The translations under genes and the position numbers were made by a program. A stretch of 64,000 nt of DNA from Pseudomonas sp. AOB-7 (GTDB lineage: Bacteria > Pseudomonadota > Gammaproteobacteria > Pseudomonadales > Pseudomonadaceae). Location of the stretch: positions 62,001 through 126,000 of the forward strand of contig NZ_RFFK01000006.1 in assembly GCF_003696305.1 (NCBI RefSeq), read 5' to 3'. Shown here piece after piece: positions 8,224 through 17,603 of this stretch (its first letter is position 1; each line of letters begins with the position of its first letter). A model generated the notes under the pieces. That model saw nothing but the letters and a program-made list of their open reading frames with translations, ran no database searches and was not told the origin of the DNA.

Positions 8224-8237
8224 AATTGTGAACAATT
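8224..8237. promoter_or_regulatory. Dyad upstream of the chemoreceptor gene
   Basis: AATTGT-GA-ACAATT is a perfect 6-bp inverted repeat with a 2-bp spacer, in an AT-rich patch 50 bp before the chemoreceptor start. It could be an operator; no matching regulator is encoded nearby. The rest of the 189-bp gap is GC-rich and carries the repeat at 8083. Confidence 0.35.
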
Positions 8238-8286
8238 CTGTATCCAGTCGCTCGTCCTGATTCCAACAATAAGCGGGAGACTCCCC

Positions 8287-10218
8287 ATGCGCCTCTGGCA
8301 ACGCAGCATTCAGTGGCAGTTGATCCTCAGCATGGGCGCCGCCCTGCTGGCCAGCATCCTCATCGTGGTCGGCATCTACTCGGCGGTGGTCGATCGCCTG
8401 ACCGAACGCTACCTGGTGGAGGAGGCCTTGCCGGCGCGCGTGCTGGCGATCCGCAACGACCTCGAGCGGGTGCTCACCGCGCCGATCACCGCCAACGCCT
8501 CGATCGCCGAGAACAGCCTGGTGCAGGACTGGCTGGCGGCCGGCGAGGACGAGGCGCGGCGCGACGAGTTCGCCCGCTACCTGGAGGGCGTGCGCGCCCA
8601 GCAGAACGCCATGACCACCTCCATCGTCGGCCTGGCCAGCGGCAACTACACCACCGGCGAGGGGCTGATGCGCACCCTCGACCGCAGCCAGGCGGAGAAC
8701 CAGTGGTTCTATCGCCTGGTCGACGGCGATCGCGACCGGGTGCTGGAAATCGACATCGACAAGGGCACGCGCCAGCCGACCCTGTTCATCAATCAGCGCA
8801 TCAAGCAGGGCGGCAAGACCCTCGGCGTTTCCGGCCTGGGCTACGACCTGGCGGACATGTCGAAGATGATCAGCGAGTTCCGCTTCGGCGAGCGCGGCCA
8901 GGTGTTCCTGGTCGACGGCCGGGGCGGGGTCAAGGTGCATCCGCGCTCCGAGCTCAGCGGCAGCGGCCAGCTGGAGCAGCTGTTCGGCGCCGAGGCGGCG
9001 CGCCAGGTGCTGCTCGGCGACGGCCGCGCGGTGCGTTTCGAGCGCGACGGCGAGGCCTTCCTGGCGGTGGCGCAGAAGTTCGCCAGCCTCGACTGGTTGC
9101 TGGTCAGCGAGGTGCCGGAGGCGGAAATCTACGCCGAGGCGCGCCAGGCGCTGCTGCTGACCAGCCTGATCGGCGTCGCCGTGGCGCTGCTGTTCCTCGG
9201 TCTGGTGGTGCTGCTGGCGCGCGGCCTGGTGCGGCCGATCCGCCAGGTGACCCAGGCACTGGTCGAAATCGGTGGCGGCGGCGGCGACCTGACCCGGCGT
9301 CTCGACGAGTCGCGTGGCGACGAGCTGGGCGACCTGGCGCGTGGCTTCAACCGCTTCCTGGCCAGCCAGCGGGAGCTGATCGGCGAGGTGCTGGCCACCA
9401 GCGAGCGCCTGCGCGGCGCTGTCGGCCAGGTCGCCCAGGTGGTGGAGAACACCGCCGGGCGTGCCGGCCAGCAGCAGGAAATGACCGACATGGTGGCCAC
9501 CGCGGTGCACGAGATGGGCCTGACCGTGCAGGAGATCGCGCGCAACGCCAGCAGCGCCGCGCAGTCCTCGCACAGCGCCCGCGACGAGGCGCAGCAGGCG
9601 CGCCAGGTGGTGCGCCAGTCCATCGGCCATATCGAGCAGATGTCCGCCGATATCGGCACCGCCGCCGGCGCGGTGGCCGAGCTGGCCGAGCAGGTGGCGT
9701 CCATCGACCAGGTGCTGGCGGTGATCCGCGGCATCTCCGAGCAGACCAACCTGCTGGCGCTGAACGCCGCCATCGAGGCGGCGCGCGCCGGCGAGATGGG
9801 CCGCGGCTTCGCCGTGGTGGCCGACGAGGTGCGCACCCTGGCCAGCCGCACCCAGGCCTCCACCGACGAGATCCAGCAGATGATCCAGCGCCTCAAGCAC
9901 GGCGCCGAGGCCGCGGTCAGCTCGATGCACGCCGGCCAGGCAGCCACCGGCACCGGGGTCGAGGCCAGCCAGCGCACCGGTCAGTCGCTCGGCGCCATCA
10001 CCGCGCAGGTGGAGGCGATCAGCGACATGAACACCCAGGTGGCGGCGGCCACCGAGGAGCAGAGTTCGGTGACCGAGGAGATCAACCGCAACGTGCAGGG
10101 CATCGCCGACCTGGCCCACGCCACCGCCGGCGAGGTGCGCGCCTGCCGCGAGGACTGCCAGACCCTCAGCCGCCTGGCCGACGACCTGGCCGGGCAGATG
10201 GGCAAGTTCCGCCTGTAG
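8287..10218 (+). CDS. Methyl-accepting chemotaxis protein with double-Cache-type sensor
   Basis: This 643-aa chemoreceptor has TM1 at about 10-32, a periplasmic ligand domain of about 255 residues, TM2 at about 288-311, HAMP at about 312-366, and a cytoplasmic coiled coil. The invariant hairpin tip [21 protein letters not shown] falls near residues 484-504. The sensor has features of a dCache_1 domain ([19 protein letters not shown], then [13 protein letters not shown] and [16 protein letters not shown]). It ends QMGKFRL without a CheR-tethering pentapeptide. The ligand cannot be assigned. The ATG is preceded by CGGGAGA. It stands alone, converging on the DedA-PAP2 gene. Confidence 0.92.
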   Translation: MRLWQRSIQWQLILSMGAALLASILIVVGIYSAVVDRLTERYLVEEALPARVLAIRNDLERVLTAPITANASIAENSLVQDWLAAGEDEARRDEFARYLEGVRAQQNAMTTSIVGLASGNYTTGEGLMRTLDRSQAENQWFYRLVDGDRDRVLEIDIDKGTRQPTLFINQRIKQGGKTLGVSGLGYDLADMSKMISEFRFGERGQVFLVDGRGGVKVHPRSELSGSGQLEQLFGAEAARQVLLGDGRAVRFERDGEAFLAVAQKFASLDWLLVSEVPEAEIYAEARQALLLTSLIGVAVALLFLGLVVLLARGLVRPIRQVTQALVEIGGGGGDLTRRLDESRGDELGDLARGFNRFLASQRELIGEVLATSERLRGAVGQVAQVVENTAGRAGQQQEMTDMVATAVHEMGLTVQEIARNASSAAQSSHSARDEAQQARQVVRQSIGHIEQMSADIGTAAGAVAELAEQVASIDQVLAVIRGISEQTNLLALNAAIEAARAGEMGRGFAVVADEVRTLASRTQASTDEIQQMIQRLKHGAEAAVSSMHAGQAATGTGVEASQRTGQSLGAITAQVEAISDMNTQVAAATEEQSSVTEEINRNVQGIADLAHATAGEVRACREDCQTLSRLADDLAGQMGKFRL

Positions 10219-10226
10219 CGGCCTCT

Positions 10227-11543
10227 CTAGTAGCTGTAGCGCAGCACGGCGGCGGACAGGTGCCAGGTGGCCATGCCGCCGAGCAGCGCCAGGCAGGCCG
10301 GCAGCAGCAGCCACCAGAGCCGCGCCGGTAGCGCCGTCAGCGTCTGCCGGCGCTGGCTGGCGGCCAGGCTCAGGCCGCACACGGCGCAGGCCAGCAGGGC
10401 GCCGGCGATGATGTCGCTGGGCCAGTGCACGCCGAGGTAGACCCGCGACAGGGCGATGGCCAGCGCCGGCAGGCTGGCCAGCAGCAGCCAGGCCAGGCGC
10501 AGCCGCGCGCCCTGGCCGCGGCCGGCCAGCACGCCGAGCACCAGGAAGAAGGCGAAGGCCGCCGAGCTGTGCCCGCTGGGGAAACTGAAGCTGGTCAGCG
10601 GTTCGCTGAGGATGTCCGGCCGGGCGCGGGCGAAGCCGTTCTTCAGTGCGCCGTTGGCCAGCGCGGTGCACAGCAGGGTGGCGCCGGCGAACAGTGCCGG
10701 CCGCCACTGCCGGGCGAGCAGCAGCAGGCCGCACAGCAGGATGGCGGCGGCCAGCTGGGTGCGCAGGTCGCCGAGCCGGGTGAGCAGCACCATGGTCGCG
10801 TCCAGATGGGCCTGGCGCTGCTCCTGCACCAGGGTCATCAAGCCCTGGTCGAGGGCGTCCAGGTGCGGCCAGCCGAGCATCAGGGCCAGCAGCAGGAGCA
10901 GGCTCAGGCCGCCGCCGAGCAGGCAGGCGGAGCGCTTCTCGGCCAGGCTGGCCTGCACCGTCAGCAGCAGGATCAGGCCGATGCCGGCCAGCAGAATCGC
11001 CGCCTCGCTCCAGAAGCCCTCGGCCATCGGCAGGCGCAGCGCAGCGCCGGTGGCCCAGCCGGGCAGCAGGTAGGCCACCGCCCAGCCGGCGGCGGCCAGC
11101 AGGCTGATGGCGATAAAACGCGGCAGCGGCATGCCGAGCATGCCGGCGGCCAGCGGCAGCATCGGGCGCAACGGGCCGATAAAGCGCCCCACCAGCAGGC
11201 TGGCCATGCCGTAGCGCTGGAAATACAGCTCGGCGCGCAGCACCCACTCCGGGTGGCGGCGCAGCAGCGGCAGGCGCGGGATGTCCTCTTTGAAGCGGCG
11301 GCCGAGGCTGTACGACAGCAGGTCGCCGCACAGGCCGCCGGCATAGGCCAGCAGCAGGGTCTGCCACAGCGTCAGCACGCCGCTGCCGGCCAGCAGGGCG
11401 ACGCTGAACAGCAGCAGCACGCCGGGCAGGAGGATGCCGACCAGGGCCAGGCACTCGAACAGGGCGATGAGGAAGATGGCCAGTCCCAGCCACTCGGGGT
11501 TGCCGCCCAGCCAGTCGGTGAGGTGTTCCAGCCAGGCGCTCAT
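10227..11543 (-). CDS. Bifunctional DedA family/PAP2 phosphatase membrane protein
   Basis: This 438-aa polytopic membrane protein fuses two lipid-handling modules. The N-terminal DedA/SNARE-associated domain (about 1-195) shows the family motif VGRFIGPLRPMLPLAAG. The C-terminal type 2 phosphatidic acid phosphatase domain carries the three PAP2 signatures: K-x6-RP (KNGFARARP, about 300-308), PSGH (about 322-325) and SR-x5-H (SRVYLGVHWPSD, about 364-375). DedA proteins are undecaprenyl-phosphate or phospholipid transporters. PAP2 enzymes dephosphorylate undecaprenyl pyrophosphate or phosphatidate. The fusion therefore fits lipid-carrier recycling (inference). The ATG has AGGAG seven bases upstream and overlaps the glycosylase stop (ATGA). 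Confidence 0.9.
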   Translation of the reverse strand: MSAWLEHLTDWLGGNPEWLGLAIFLIALFECLALVGILLPGVLLLFSVALLAGSGVLTLWQTLLLAYAGGLCGDLLSYSLGRRFKEDIPRLPLLRRHPEWVLRAELYFQRYGMASLLVGRFIGPLRPMLPLAAGMLGMPLPRFIAISLLAAAGWAVAYLLPGWATGAALRLPMAEGFWSEAAILLAGIGLILLLTVQASLAEKRSACLLGGGLSLLLLLALMLGWPHLDALDQGLMTLVQEQRQAHLDATMVLLTRLGDLRTQLAAAILLCGLLLLARQWRPALFAGATLLCTALANGALKNGFARARPDILSEPLTSFSFPSGHSSAAFAFFLVLGVLAGRGQGARLRLAWLLLASLPALAIALSRVYLGVHWPSDIIAGALLACAVCGLSLAASQRRQTLTALPARLWWLLLPACLALLGGMATWHLSAAVLRYSY

Positions 11544-12256
11544 GGCGCGTCTCCTGCGTTCGGCAGCAGGCGGTAATCCTGGCCTTCGACCTGGCCGCGG
11601 CGCAGCGGGTTGCGCGTGCAGTGGCGGGCGAAGGCGGCATCGACGAAGCGGTAGGGCAGGTGTTCGTCGCGGCCCTGGGGGATGCCCAGGCGCGCGCACT
11701 GCACGATGCGCTGCGGCCGCTCGCCGACATCCTCGACGAACAGGCGCTGCGGGTCGAAGCGGCGCGCGTCCCAGTCCGCCACCTTGAGGCCCAGTGCCTT
11801 GCACAGCAGGGTCTGGCCGGCGCACAGACGCTGCGGCGGGCGCGGCGAGCCGTCGCTGGCCGGGTTGTTGCGCTGCATCGCCGCCAGCGCCGGTTCTCCG
11901 CTGATGGCGTCCAGCCAGGGCTGCGCGGATTTGATCAGCACCGCGTTGCCCGGCCCATGGGCGCTGAAGTTCAACGAGTCGCCGCCGCGCGCGTAATACA
12001 TGTAGATGTGCCCACCATCTGCGAACAGCGCCTTGCGTTTCTCGGTGTAGCCGAGCGAGGCGTGGCTGCCCTTGTCGACCAGGTAATAGGCCTCGGTCTC
12101 GATGATCCGTGCGCTGAGCCAGAGCGCGCCGACGCGGTGTCGGATCACCTTGCCGAGCAGCTCGCGCGCCACCAGCTGGGCATCGCGGTCGAAGAAGGCG
12201 TCGGCCAGCGGGCGGGCCTGCGGCCAGGGCAAACTAAGGGTGGGTTCGGTGGGCAT
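11540..12256 (-). CDS. DNA-3-methyladenine glycosylase (AAG/Mpg family)
   Basis: This 238-aa base-excision repair enzyme removes alkylated purines from DNA. The catalytic Glu sits in ARIIETEAYY (about residue 53), with the flanking family motifs HASLGYTEKRKALF, GHIYMYYARG and AGQTLLCKALGL. The family is the mammalian AAG/Mpg type, unrelated to AlkA or Tag. The start chosen is the ATG at 12256; a longer reading from 12307 adds 17 unconserved residues. It is co-transcribed with the downstream DedA-PAP2 gene through a 4-bp overlap. Confidence 0.9.
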   Translation of the reverse strand: MPTEPTLSLPWPQARPLADAFFDRDAQLVARELLGKVIRHRVGALWLSARIIETEAYYLVDKGSHASLGYTEKRKALFADGGHIYMYYARGGDSLNFSAHGPGNAVLIKSAQPWLDAISGEPALAAMQRNNPASDGSPRPPQRLCAGQTLLCKALGLKVADWDARRFDPQRLFVEDVGERPQRIVQCARLGIPQGRDEHLPYRFVDAAFARHCTRNPLRRGQVEGQDYRLLPNAGDAP

Positions 12257-12321
12257 GGGCTGTCGTAGGGGCTCGCGGCGGCTTAGGCTGGGCCGCGAGC
12301 ATAACAATAAGAGCCTTAAAA

Positions 12322-13176
12322 ATGCCTGAACGCAGCCGTGCCAGCAGCGCCCATATCAGCCCGTCCGCGCACTACACCGGTTACGTCTGGTACCGCCACC
12401 GCCTGGCCGAGCCGGCCTTCGTCACCGCCTTCGGCCGTTTCGTGCACAAGCTGCTGTGGCCCGTCACCTGGGGCGCGCGGGTCGGCTTCGGCCTGGATAT
12501 CGAGGCCTTCCTGCTGCAGCGCCACCTGCAGATCGATGCGCAGCTCACCGCCGCCATCGAGCAGGGCGGTGTGCGCCAGGTGGTGGAAATCGCCTGCGGC
12601 CTGTCGCCGCGCGGCCGGCGCTTCTGCGCGCGTTATCCGCAGCTGCGTTATGTCGAGGCGGATCTGCCGGCCATGGCCGCGCGCAAGCGCCTGCTGCTGC
12701 ACGGCGAGGGCTGGCTGGGTGGCGAGCACCAGGTGCGCGCGGTGGATATCCTCGCCGAGCAGGGCCGTCACAGCCTGGCCGCGCTGTTCGCCGAGCTGGA
12801 TCGCCGCCAGCCGGTGCTGGTGATCACCGAAGGGCTGGTCAACTACTTCCCGCTGGCGCTGATCGAAGGCTTCTGGAGCCGCCTGGCCACTGAGCTGCGC
12901 GGTTTCGCCGGCGCCACCTACCTGACCGAGCTGTACCCGGACCTGCGCGAGCATCCGCGCTATCGCCAGCTGCGCTGGGGCGTCGAGCTGATCGGCCGGC
13001 TGACCCGCGGCAGCTACCCGCTGCACTACCGCGATCACGGCGAGATAGTGGCGGGCTTCCAGCGTTGCGGTTTCGCCACGGTGCAGGTCTTCGACCCCAG
13101 CGCCGATACGCTCAGCCTCGGCCTGCCGCCGGCGCGGGTGCCCGGGCTGGTGCGGGTGATTCAGGCGCAGGTGTAG
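12322..13176 (+). CDS. Class I SAM-dependent methyltransferase (LCMT/COG3315-like)
   Basis: This 284-aa protein has the leucine-carboxyl-methyltransferase-like SAM fold. Motif I is VVEIACGLSPRGRRF (about 87-101), the acidic residue of motif II is in YVEADLP, and VLVITEGLVNYFP corresponds to the family's post-II block. Members methylate carboxyl or hydroxyl groups of protein termini or polyketide-like molecules; the substrate here is unknown. It is divergent from the glycosylase gene across a 65-bp gap and ends just before an inverted repeat shared with the convergent hydrolase. Confidence 0.8.
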   Translation: MPERSRASSAHISPSAHYTGYVWYRHRLAEPAFVTAFGRFVHKLLWPVTWGARVGFGLDIEAFLLQRHLQIDAQLTAAIEQGGVRQVVEIACGLSPRGRRFCARYPQLRYVEADLPAMAARKRLLLHGEGWLGGEHQVRAVDILAEQGRHSLAALFAELDRRQPVLVITEGLVNYFPLALIEGFWSRLATELRGFAGATYLTELYPDLREHPRYRQLRWGVELIGRLTRGSYPLHYRDHGEIVAGFQRCGFATVQVFDPSADTLSLGLPPARVPGLVRVIQAQV

Positions 13177-13194
13177 GGCGGCCCGAGGGGCTTA

Positions 13195-13221
13195 CCTAGC
13201 CCGGGTTGCATCCGGGCTAGG
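13195..13221. terminator. TAGCCCGG-type inverted repeat, possible bidirectional terminator
   Basis: The arms CCTAGCCCGG (13195-13204) and CCGGGCTAGG (13212-13221) pair perfectly around a 7-base loop. It lies between convergent genes and overlaps the hydrolase stop codon (13217-13219). A near-identical unit occurs at 58493-58517. There is no U-tract, so termination is inferred. Confidence 0.5.
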
Positions 13222-14446
13222 CGCAGGCGGCTGCCGGCAGCGGAGCGGGGTGGATCAGCGCGGCCAGCGCCTGGCTGGCCGCGGCGTCGGTGTGCGGGAA
13301 GACGAAGGCCAGGCCCCGGGCGTCGCGGCGCAGCGGTAACAGCGGCTGCGCCGGCAGTTCGCCGGCCAGCAGCTGCCAGCCGCGGCCGGGCAGCTCGGTC
13401 GGCAGGTCGGCCTGCAGCAGGCCGCCGAAGAAGCCCAGCTCGCTCAGCTCCACCGGCCAACGCAGGCCGTCGGCATGGCGCAGCACGGCCTGGCGCTGGC
13501 GCGGCGCCAGGCGCGGTTCGCAGCGCTTGTCCAGGCTCAGCAGCCGCTCGCGCGGCAACCGCGTGCTGCCCGGGCTGCGGGCCGGCAGCGGGCGCTCGCC
13601 GAGGAAGGGGCGATAGAGCGCGGCGCAGGCCTCGCGCCGTTCGAACTGGGCGAGGTGGTCGGCCTGGTGCACCAGGGCGCATTCGCCCTGGGCGCAGGCC
13701 GCGGCGAAGTGGGCGTGCTCCCAGGGTTGGGTGAAATGGTCGTGTTCGCCGGCCAGCACCAGGGTCGGGCACTGCGGGTGGCGGGCAAAGCCCTGGAAGG
13801 CCAGCAGGCGCCGGCTGTTCTGCCGGTAGCGCTCGACTTCGGCCGGGCTCAGGCGCTGGATCTGCCGCAGCAGGGCCTTGCGAAATACCGGCGCGATACC
13901 GGTGTCGTCCAGGTGCAGCGGGTTGAGCAGGCCGGTCAGCGCGCCCTGGGCGAATTCGCCGGCGCGGCCCTCGTCGAGCAGGGCCAGGCCCTCTTCCAGC
14001 AGCAGCCGTGCGCCGGGCCGGCCGAAGGCGGTGATGCCGGCCAGCAGCAGGCGCGCGCAGCGCTGCGGATGGCGCGCGGCGAACAGTGCGGCCAGCGCCG
14101 AGCCGTAGGACAGGCCGATGGGCATCAGCGGCGGCAGCTGCAGCTGTTCGGCGAAGGCGGCGATCAGGTCGGCCAGCAGCTCCAGGCCCAGTTCCGGCGC
14201 CAGCTGCAGGTTGCCGCCCTGGCTGGGCAGGTCGAGCAGGATCACCGGGTGGGCGGCGAGCAGCTCGTCGACCTCGGCGGCGAAGGAGCGAAAGCTCTGG
14301 AAGGCGCCGCCGAGCAGCAGCACCGGCGCGCGGGCGTCCTGCTCGCGGCTCGAATAGGCCTGGTAGTGCAGGCGCCAGTCGCCGATGGCCAGGATTGCCG
14401 GCGGGCTGGCGAGCAGGGCGGCGCTGTAGTCGGTGCGGTAACGCAT
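13217..14446 (-). CDS. Alpha/beta hydrolase (PA4008-type)
   Basis: This 409-aa cytoplasmic hydrolase has the nucleophile elbow GLSYGS (Ser113), a probable acid Asp236 in GEHDHF and His264 in QADHLAQF, giving a complete triad. A C-terminal extension of about 130 residues follows the fold and has no recognisable motif. It is divergently placed from proA, as the homologous hydrolase is in P. aeruginosa (recalled as PA4008 next to PA4007). The start at 14446 has GGAG nine bases upstream. The substrate is unknown. Confidence 0.8.
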   Translation of the reverse strand: MRYRTDYSAALLASPPAILAIGDWRLHYQAYSSREQDARAPVLLLGGAFQSFRSFAAEVDELLAAHPVILLDLPSQGGNLQLAPELGLELLADLIAAFAEQLQLPPLMPIGLSYGSALAALFAARHPQRCARLLLAGITAFGRPGARLLLEEGLALLDEGRAGEFAQGALTGLLNPLHLDDTGIAPVFRKALLRQIQRLSPAEVERYRQNSRRLLAFQGFARHPQCPTLVLAGEHDHFTQPWEHAHFAAACAQGECALVHQADHLAQFERREACAALYRPFLGERPLPARSPGSTRLPRERLLSLDKRCEPRLAPRQRQAVLRHADGLRWPVELSELGFFGGLLQADLPTELPGRGWQLLAGELPAQPLLPLRRDARGLAFVFPHTDAAASQALAALIHPAPLPAAACA

Positions 14447-14532
14447 GGTATGCACTCCGGCGATTTTTCTTGTTCTCAAGCGGGCGGCAGACTGCGCCGG
14501 CGCGATCTTGTCGGACAAAACCTGAGCTTGAA

Positions 14533-14561
14533 GGTAAACATTGCGCCGGTTTTTGTTTACC
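14533..14561. promoter_or_regulatory. Inverted repeat GGTAAACA-N13-TGTTTACC
   Basis: Two perfect 8-bp arms (14533-14540 and 14554-14561) have centres 21 bp apart, so they face the same side of the helix. The site is about 87 bp before the hydrolase start and 190 bp before proA. It looks like an operator for a dimeric or tetrameric repressor; the regulator is not identifiable. Confidence 0.4.
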
Positions 14562-14707
14562 CAACCTTCGGGCGGCCTGTGCCGGCGGGTGTCACCGTCG
14601 CACCGCCAGGCCCGCTGCCAGGGGCCTGGCGGCGTTACCGAGGGGGCTGGGCGAACGGCTTGTCTACCGCTTACCGGACGCCGCTGGGCGCGGCCTCGCG
14701 AGCCCGC

Positions 14708-14713
14708 TATAAT
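14708..14713 (+). promoter_or_regulatory. -10 element of proA promoter
   Basis: A perfect TATAAT lies 36 bp before the proA start codon. The -35 region (about 14685-14690, TGGGCG) is poor, so the promoter may need an activator or rely on the strong -10. Confidence 0.5.
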
Positions 14714-14748
14714 CAGCCCCTTTTTTCAACTGTCAGACCTCCGCCGCC

Positions 14749-16014
14749 ATGACCGAGTCCGTGCACGCTTACATGACCCGCCTGGGCCAGGCCGCCCGCC
14801 AGGCTTCGCGGGTGCTCGCCCGGGCCAGCACCGCGCAGAAGAACCGCGCCCTGCAGGCCGCCGCCGCCGCCCTCGATGCCGCCCGCGCCGAGCTTTCCGC
14901 CGCCAACGAACTGGACCTGGTCGCCGGCCGCGCCAGTGGCCTGGAGCCGGCCATGCTCGACCGCCTGGCGCTGACGCCGGCGGTGATCGACGGCATGATC
15001 GAAGGCCTGCGCCAGGTGGCGACCTTGCCCGACCCGATCGGCGAGATCCGTGACATGCGCTACCTGCCGTCCGGCATCCAGGTCGGCAAGATGCGCGTGC
15101 CGCTGGGGGTGATCGGCATCATCTACGAGTCGCGGCCCAATGTGACCATCGACGCCGCCAGCCTGTGCCTGAAGTCCGGCAATGCCACCATCCTGCGTGG
15201 CGGCTCGGAGGCGATCCACTCCAACCGCGCCATCGCCGCCTGCATCCAGCAGGGCCTGGCCGAGTCCGGTCTGCCGGCCGCCTGCGTGCAGGTGGTGGAA
15301 ACCACCGACCGCGCCGCGGTGGGCGAACTGATCGCCATGCCGGAATTCGTCGACGTGATCGTGCCGCGCGGCGGCAAGGGCCTGATCGAGCGCATCAGTC
15401 GTGATGCCAAGGTGCCGGTGATCAAGCATCTGGACGGCGTCTGCCACGTCTATGTCGATGTGGCTGCCGATCTCGACAAGGCCATTCGCGTCTGCGACAA
15501 CGCCAAGACCCAGCGCTATTCGCCGTGCAACGCCATGGAAACCCTGCTGGTGCACAAGGATATCGCCGCCCGCGTGCTGCCGCCGCTGGCCGCCATCTAC
15601 CGCGACAAGGGCGTCGAGCTGCGTGGCGACGCAGCCACCCGCGAGCTGCTCGGCAGCGACGTGCTGGTGGCCAGCGAGGACGACTGGTTCGCCGAGTACA
15701 ACGCGCCGATCCTGGCGATTCGCGTCGTCGATTCGCTGGAGGCGGCCATCGAGCACATCAACCACTATGGCTCGCAGCATACCGACGCCATCATCACCGA
15801 GAACTTCAGCGATGCGCGGCGTTTTCTCACCGAGGTGGACTCCGCCTCGGTGATGGTCAACGCTTCGACACGTTTCGCCGATGGTTTCGAGTACGGCCTG
15901 GGCGCGGAGATCGGCATCTCCACCGACAAGCTGCACGCCCGCGGTCCGGTCGGCCTGGAGGGCCTGACCAGCGAGAAGTACGTGGTCTTCGGCGACGGAC
16001 ATATTCGCACCTGA
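14749..16014 (+). CDS. proA: Glutamate-5-semialdehyde dehydrogenase (gamma-glutamyl phosphate reductase)
   Basis: This 421-aa enzyme is the second step of proline synthesis, reducing gamma-glutamyl phosphate to glutamate semialdehyde with NADPH. The catalytic Cys260 lies in [13 protein letters not shown]. The NADP-binding and oligomer motifs [14 protein letters not shown] and [10 protein letters not shown] are intact, and length is normal. Its TGA overlaps the nadD ATG (TGATG), so translation is coupled and proA heads the nadD-rsfS-rlmH-mrdA-rodA run. Confidence 0.97.
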   Translation: MTESVHAYMTRLGQAARQASRVLARASTAQKNRALQAAAAALDAARAELSAANELDLVAGRASGLEPAMLDRLALTPAVIDGMIEGLRQVATLPDPIGEIRDMRYLPSGIQVGKMRVPLGVIGIIYESRPNVTIDAASLCLKSGNATILRGGSEAIHSNRAIAACIQQGLAESGLPAACVQVVETTDRAAVGELIAMPEFVDVIVPRGGKGLIERISRDAKVPVIKHLDGVCHVYVDVAADLDKAIRVCDNAKTQRYSPCNAMETLLVHKDIAARVLPPLAAIYRDKGVELRGDAATRELLGSDVLVASEDDWFAEYNAPILAIRVVDSLEAAIEHINHYGSQHTDAIITENFSDARRFLTEVDSASVMVNASTRFADGFEYGLGAEIGISTDKLHARGPVGLEGLTSEKYVVFGDGHIRT

Positions 16015-16691
16015 TGGCCAAGCCTGACGACGCCCGGGGCAGCGCCGCCCGACGCATCGGCCTGCTCGGCGGCACCTTCAATCCGGTGCATATCGGCCAC
16101 CTGCGCGCGGCGCTGGAGGTGACCGAGTTCATGGGCCTGGACGAGTTGCGCCTGGTGCCCAGCGCGCGCCCGCCGCATCGCCAGGCGCCGCAGGTGAGCG
16201 CCGAGCAGCGTCTGGCCATGGTCGAGCTGGCGGTGGCCGGCGAGCCGCGGCTCAAGGTCGACGACCGCGAGCTGAAGCGCGACAAGCCGTCGTACACGGT
16301 GGACACCCTGGAGTCGCTGCGTGGCGAGCTGGCCGCGCACGACCAGCTGTTTCTCCTGCTCGGCTGGGACGCCTTCTGCGGCCTGCCGAGCTGGCACCGT
16401 TGGCAGGAGTTGCTCGACCACTGCCACCTGCTGGTGCTGCAGCGGCCGGATGCCGACAGCGAGGCGCCGGAGGCGCTGCGCGACCTGCTGGCGGCGCGCA
16501 GCGTCAGCGACCCGCTGAGCCTGCAGGGGCCGGGCGGGCAGATCAGTTTCATCTGGCAGACCCCGCTGGCGGTGTCGGCCACGCAGATTCGCCAGTTGCT
16601 GGCGGCCGGCAAATCGGCGCGTTTTCTGCTGCCGGATGCGGTACTGGCCTATATCCAGGCGCAGGGTTTGTATTCTGCGCCGCATGCTTGA
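16014..16691 (+). CDS. nadD: Nicotinate-nucleotide adenylyltransferase
   Basis: This 225-aa nucleotidyltransferase makes deamido-NAD from nicotinate mononucleotide and ATP. The ATP-binding [11 protein letters not shown] motif is at residues 19-29 and the C-terminal SATQIR block matches the family's ISSTxIR. The start overlaps the proA stop. The gene lies in the usual Pseudomonas position before rsfS. Confidence 0.95.
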   Translation: MAKPDDARGSAARRIGLLGGTFNPVHIGHLRAALEVTEFMGLDELRLVPSARPPHRQAPQVSAEQRLAMVELAVAGEPRLKVDDRELKRDKPSYTVDTLESLRGELAAHDQLFLLLGWDAFCGLPSWHRWQELLDHCHLLVLQRPDADSEAPEALRDLLAARSVSDPLSLQGPGGQISFIWQTPLAVSATQIRQLLAAGKSARFLLPDAVLAYIQAQGLYSAPHA

Positions 16692-16743
16692 AGCGTCGCG
16701 CATGTGCGCAGGCGTCCCATTACACGAGGCAAACGAGTCATTT

Positions 16744-17112
16744 ATGAAGAAGCACAGCATGCCCAGCGACGAGCTGGTCAAGATCGCCGTCGCGGCGCTG
16801 GAAGAGATCAAGGCGAGCGACATCACCGTGATCGACGTCAAGGACAAGACCAGCATCACCGATTTCATGGTGATCGCCAGCGGTAGCTCCAGCCGTCAGG
16901 TCAAGGCGCTGGTGGACAACGTCCTGGAAAAGGTCAAGGAGCGCGGCGTGCGCCCGATCGGCAGCGAAGGCCTGGACAGCGGCGAATGGGCCCTGCTCGA
17001 CCTGGGCGACATCGTCGTCCACGTGATGCTGCCCACCGCGCGTCAGTTCTACGACCTCGAGCGCCTGTGGCAGGGCGCCGAGCAGAGCCGCGCTCAGCAC
17101 TCGGCCGAGTAA
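16744..17112 (+). CDS. rsfS: Ribosome silencing factor RsfS
   Basis: This 122-aa Iojap/RsfS-family protein binds uL14 and blocks joining of ribosomal subunits during starvation. Family blocks are [23 protein letters not shown], the [16 protein letters not shown] strand pair and FYDLERLW. The ATG at 16744 is used; an internal Met five codons later is possible. It is nine bases upstream of rlmH. Confidence 0.93.
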   Translation: MKKHSMPSDELVKIAVAALEEIKASDITVIDVKDKTSITDFMVIASGSSSRQVKALVDNVLEKVKERGVRPIGSEGLDSGEWALLDLGDIVVHVMLPTARQFYDLERLWQGAEQSRAQHSAE

Positions 17113-17121
17113 GCGCGAACC

Positions 17122-17589
17122 GTGCGGATCAAGCTGATCGCCGTCGGTTCGCGCATGCCGCGCTGGGTCGAGGAGGGCTGGCAGGAGTACGTCAAGCGCC
17201 TGCCGGCCGAGTTGCCGCTGGAGCTGGTGGAAATCCCGCTGAACACGCGCGGCAAGAACGCCGACGTCGCCCGTCTGATCCGTCAGGAGGGCGAGGCGAT
17301 GCTGAGCAAGGTGCAGCCGGGCGAACGCATCGTCACCCTCGAGGTCCATGGCAAGCCGTGGAGCACCGAGCAGTTGGCCGCCGAGCTGGACCGCTGGCGT
17401 CTGGATGCGCGCACCGTCAACCTCATGGTCGGCGGCCCGGAAGGGCTGGCGCCGGAGGTCTGCGCGCGCAGCGAGCAGCGCTGGTCGCTGTCGCCGCTGA
17501 CCCTGCCGCACCCGCTGGTGCGCATCCTGCTCGGCGAACAGATCTACCGGGCCTGGACCGTGCTGTCCGGCCATCCGTACCACAAGTGA
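17122..17589 (+). CDS. rlmH: 23S rRNA pseudouridine1915 N3-methyltransferase
   Basis: This 155-aa SPOUT methyltransferase modifies pseudouridine 1915 of 23S rRNA on the assembled ribosome. The knotted C-terminal region with [11 protein letters not shown] and [20 protein letters not shown] is complete, and length equals the family norm. It starts with GTG. It is tightly packed between rsfS and mrdA. Confidence 0.96.
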   Translation: MRIKLIAVGSRMPRWVEEGWQEYVKRLPAELPLELVEIPLNTRGKNADVARLIRQEGEAMLSKVQPGERIVTLEVHGKPWSTEQLAAELDRWRLDARTVNLMVGGPEGLAPEVCARSEQRWSLSPLTLPHPLVRILLGEQIYRAWTVLSGHPYHK

Positions 17590-17603
17590 CCAAGTAAGCC
17601 ACG

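Larger units (their letters stand above)
14447..14748. other. Divergent intergenic region, hydrolase/proA
   Basis: These 302 bp contain no convincing gene. They hold the dyad at 14533-14561, a proA -10 element at 14708 and GC-rich sequence with several short hairpins (for example the repeated CCAGG...CCTGG around 14610-14630). Confidence 0.6.

Noticed and set aside
7015..11730. Very long open frame on the minus strand (1571 codons)
   Set aside because: It runs antisense or out of frame through four well-supported genes (ZapE-like, AEC, chemoreceptor, DedA-PAP2) and has Ala/Gly/Arg/Gln-rich low-complexity translation, typical of GC-rich shadow frames.
14719..14730. Poly-T stretch CCCCTTTTTTC before proA as a terminator
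   Set aside because: No stable hairpin precedes it; it lies just after the TATAAT and fits the start of the proA transcript leader better.
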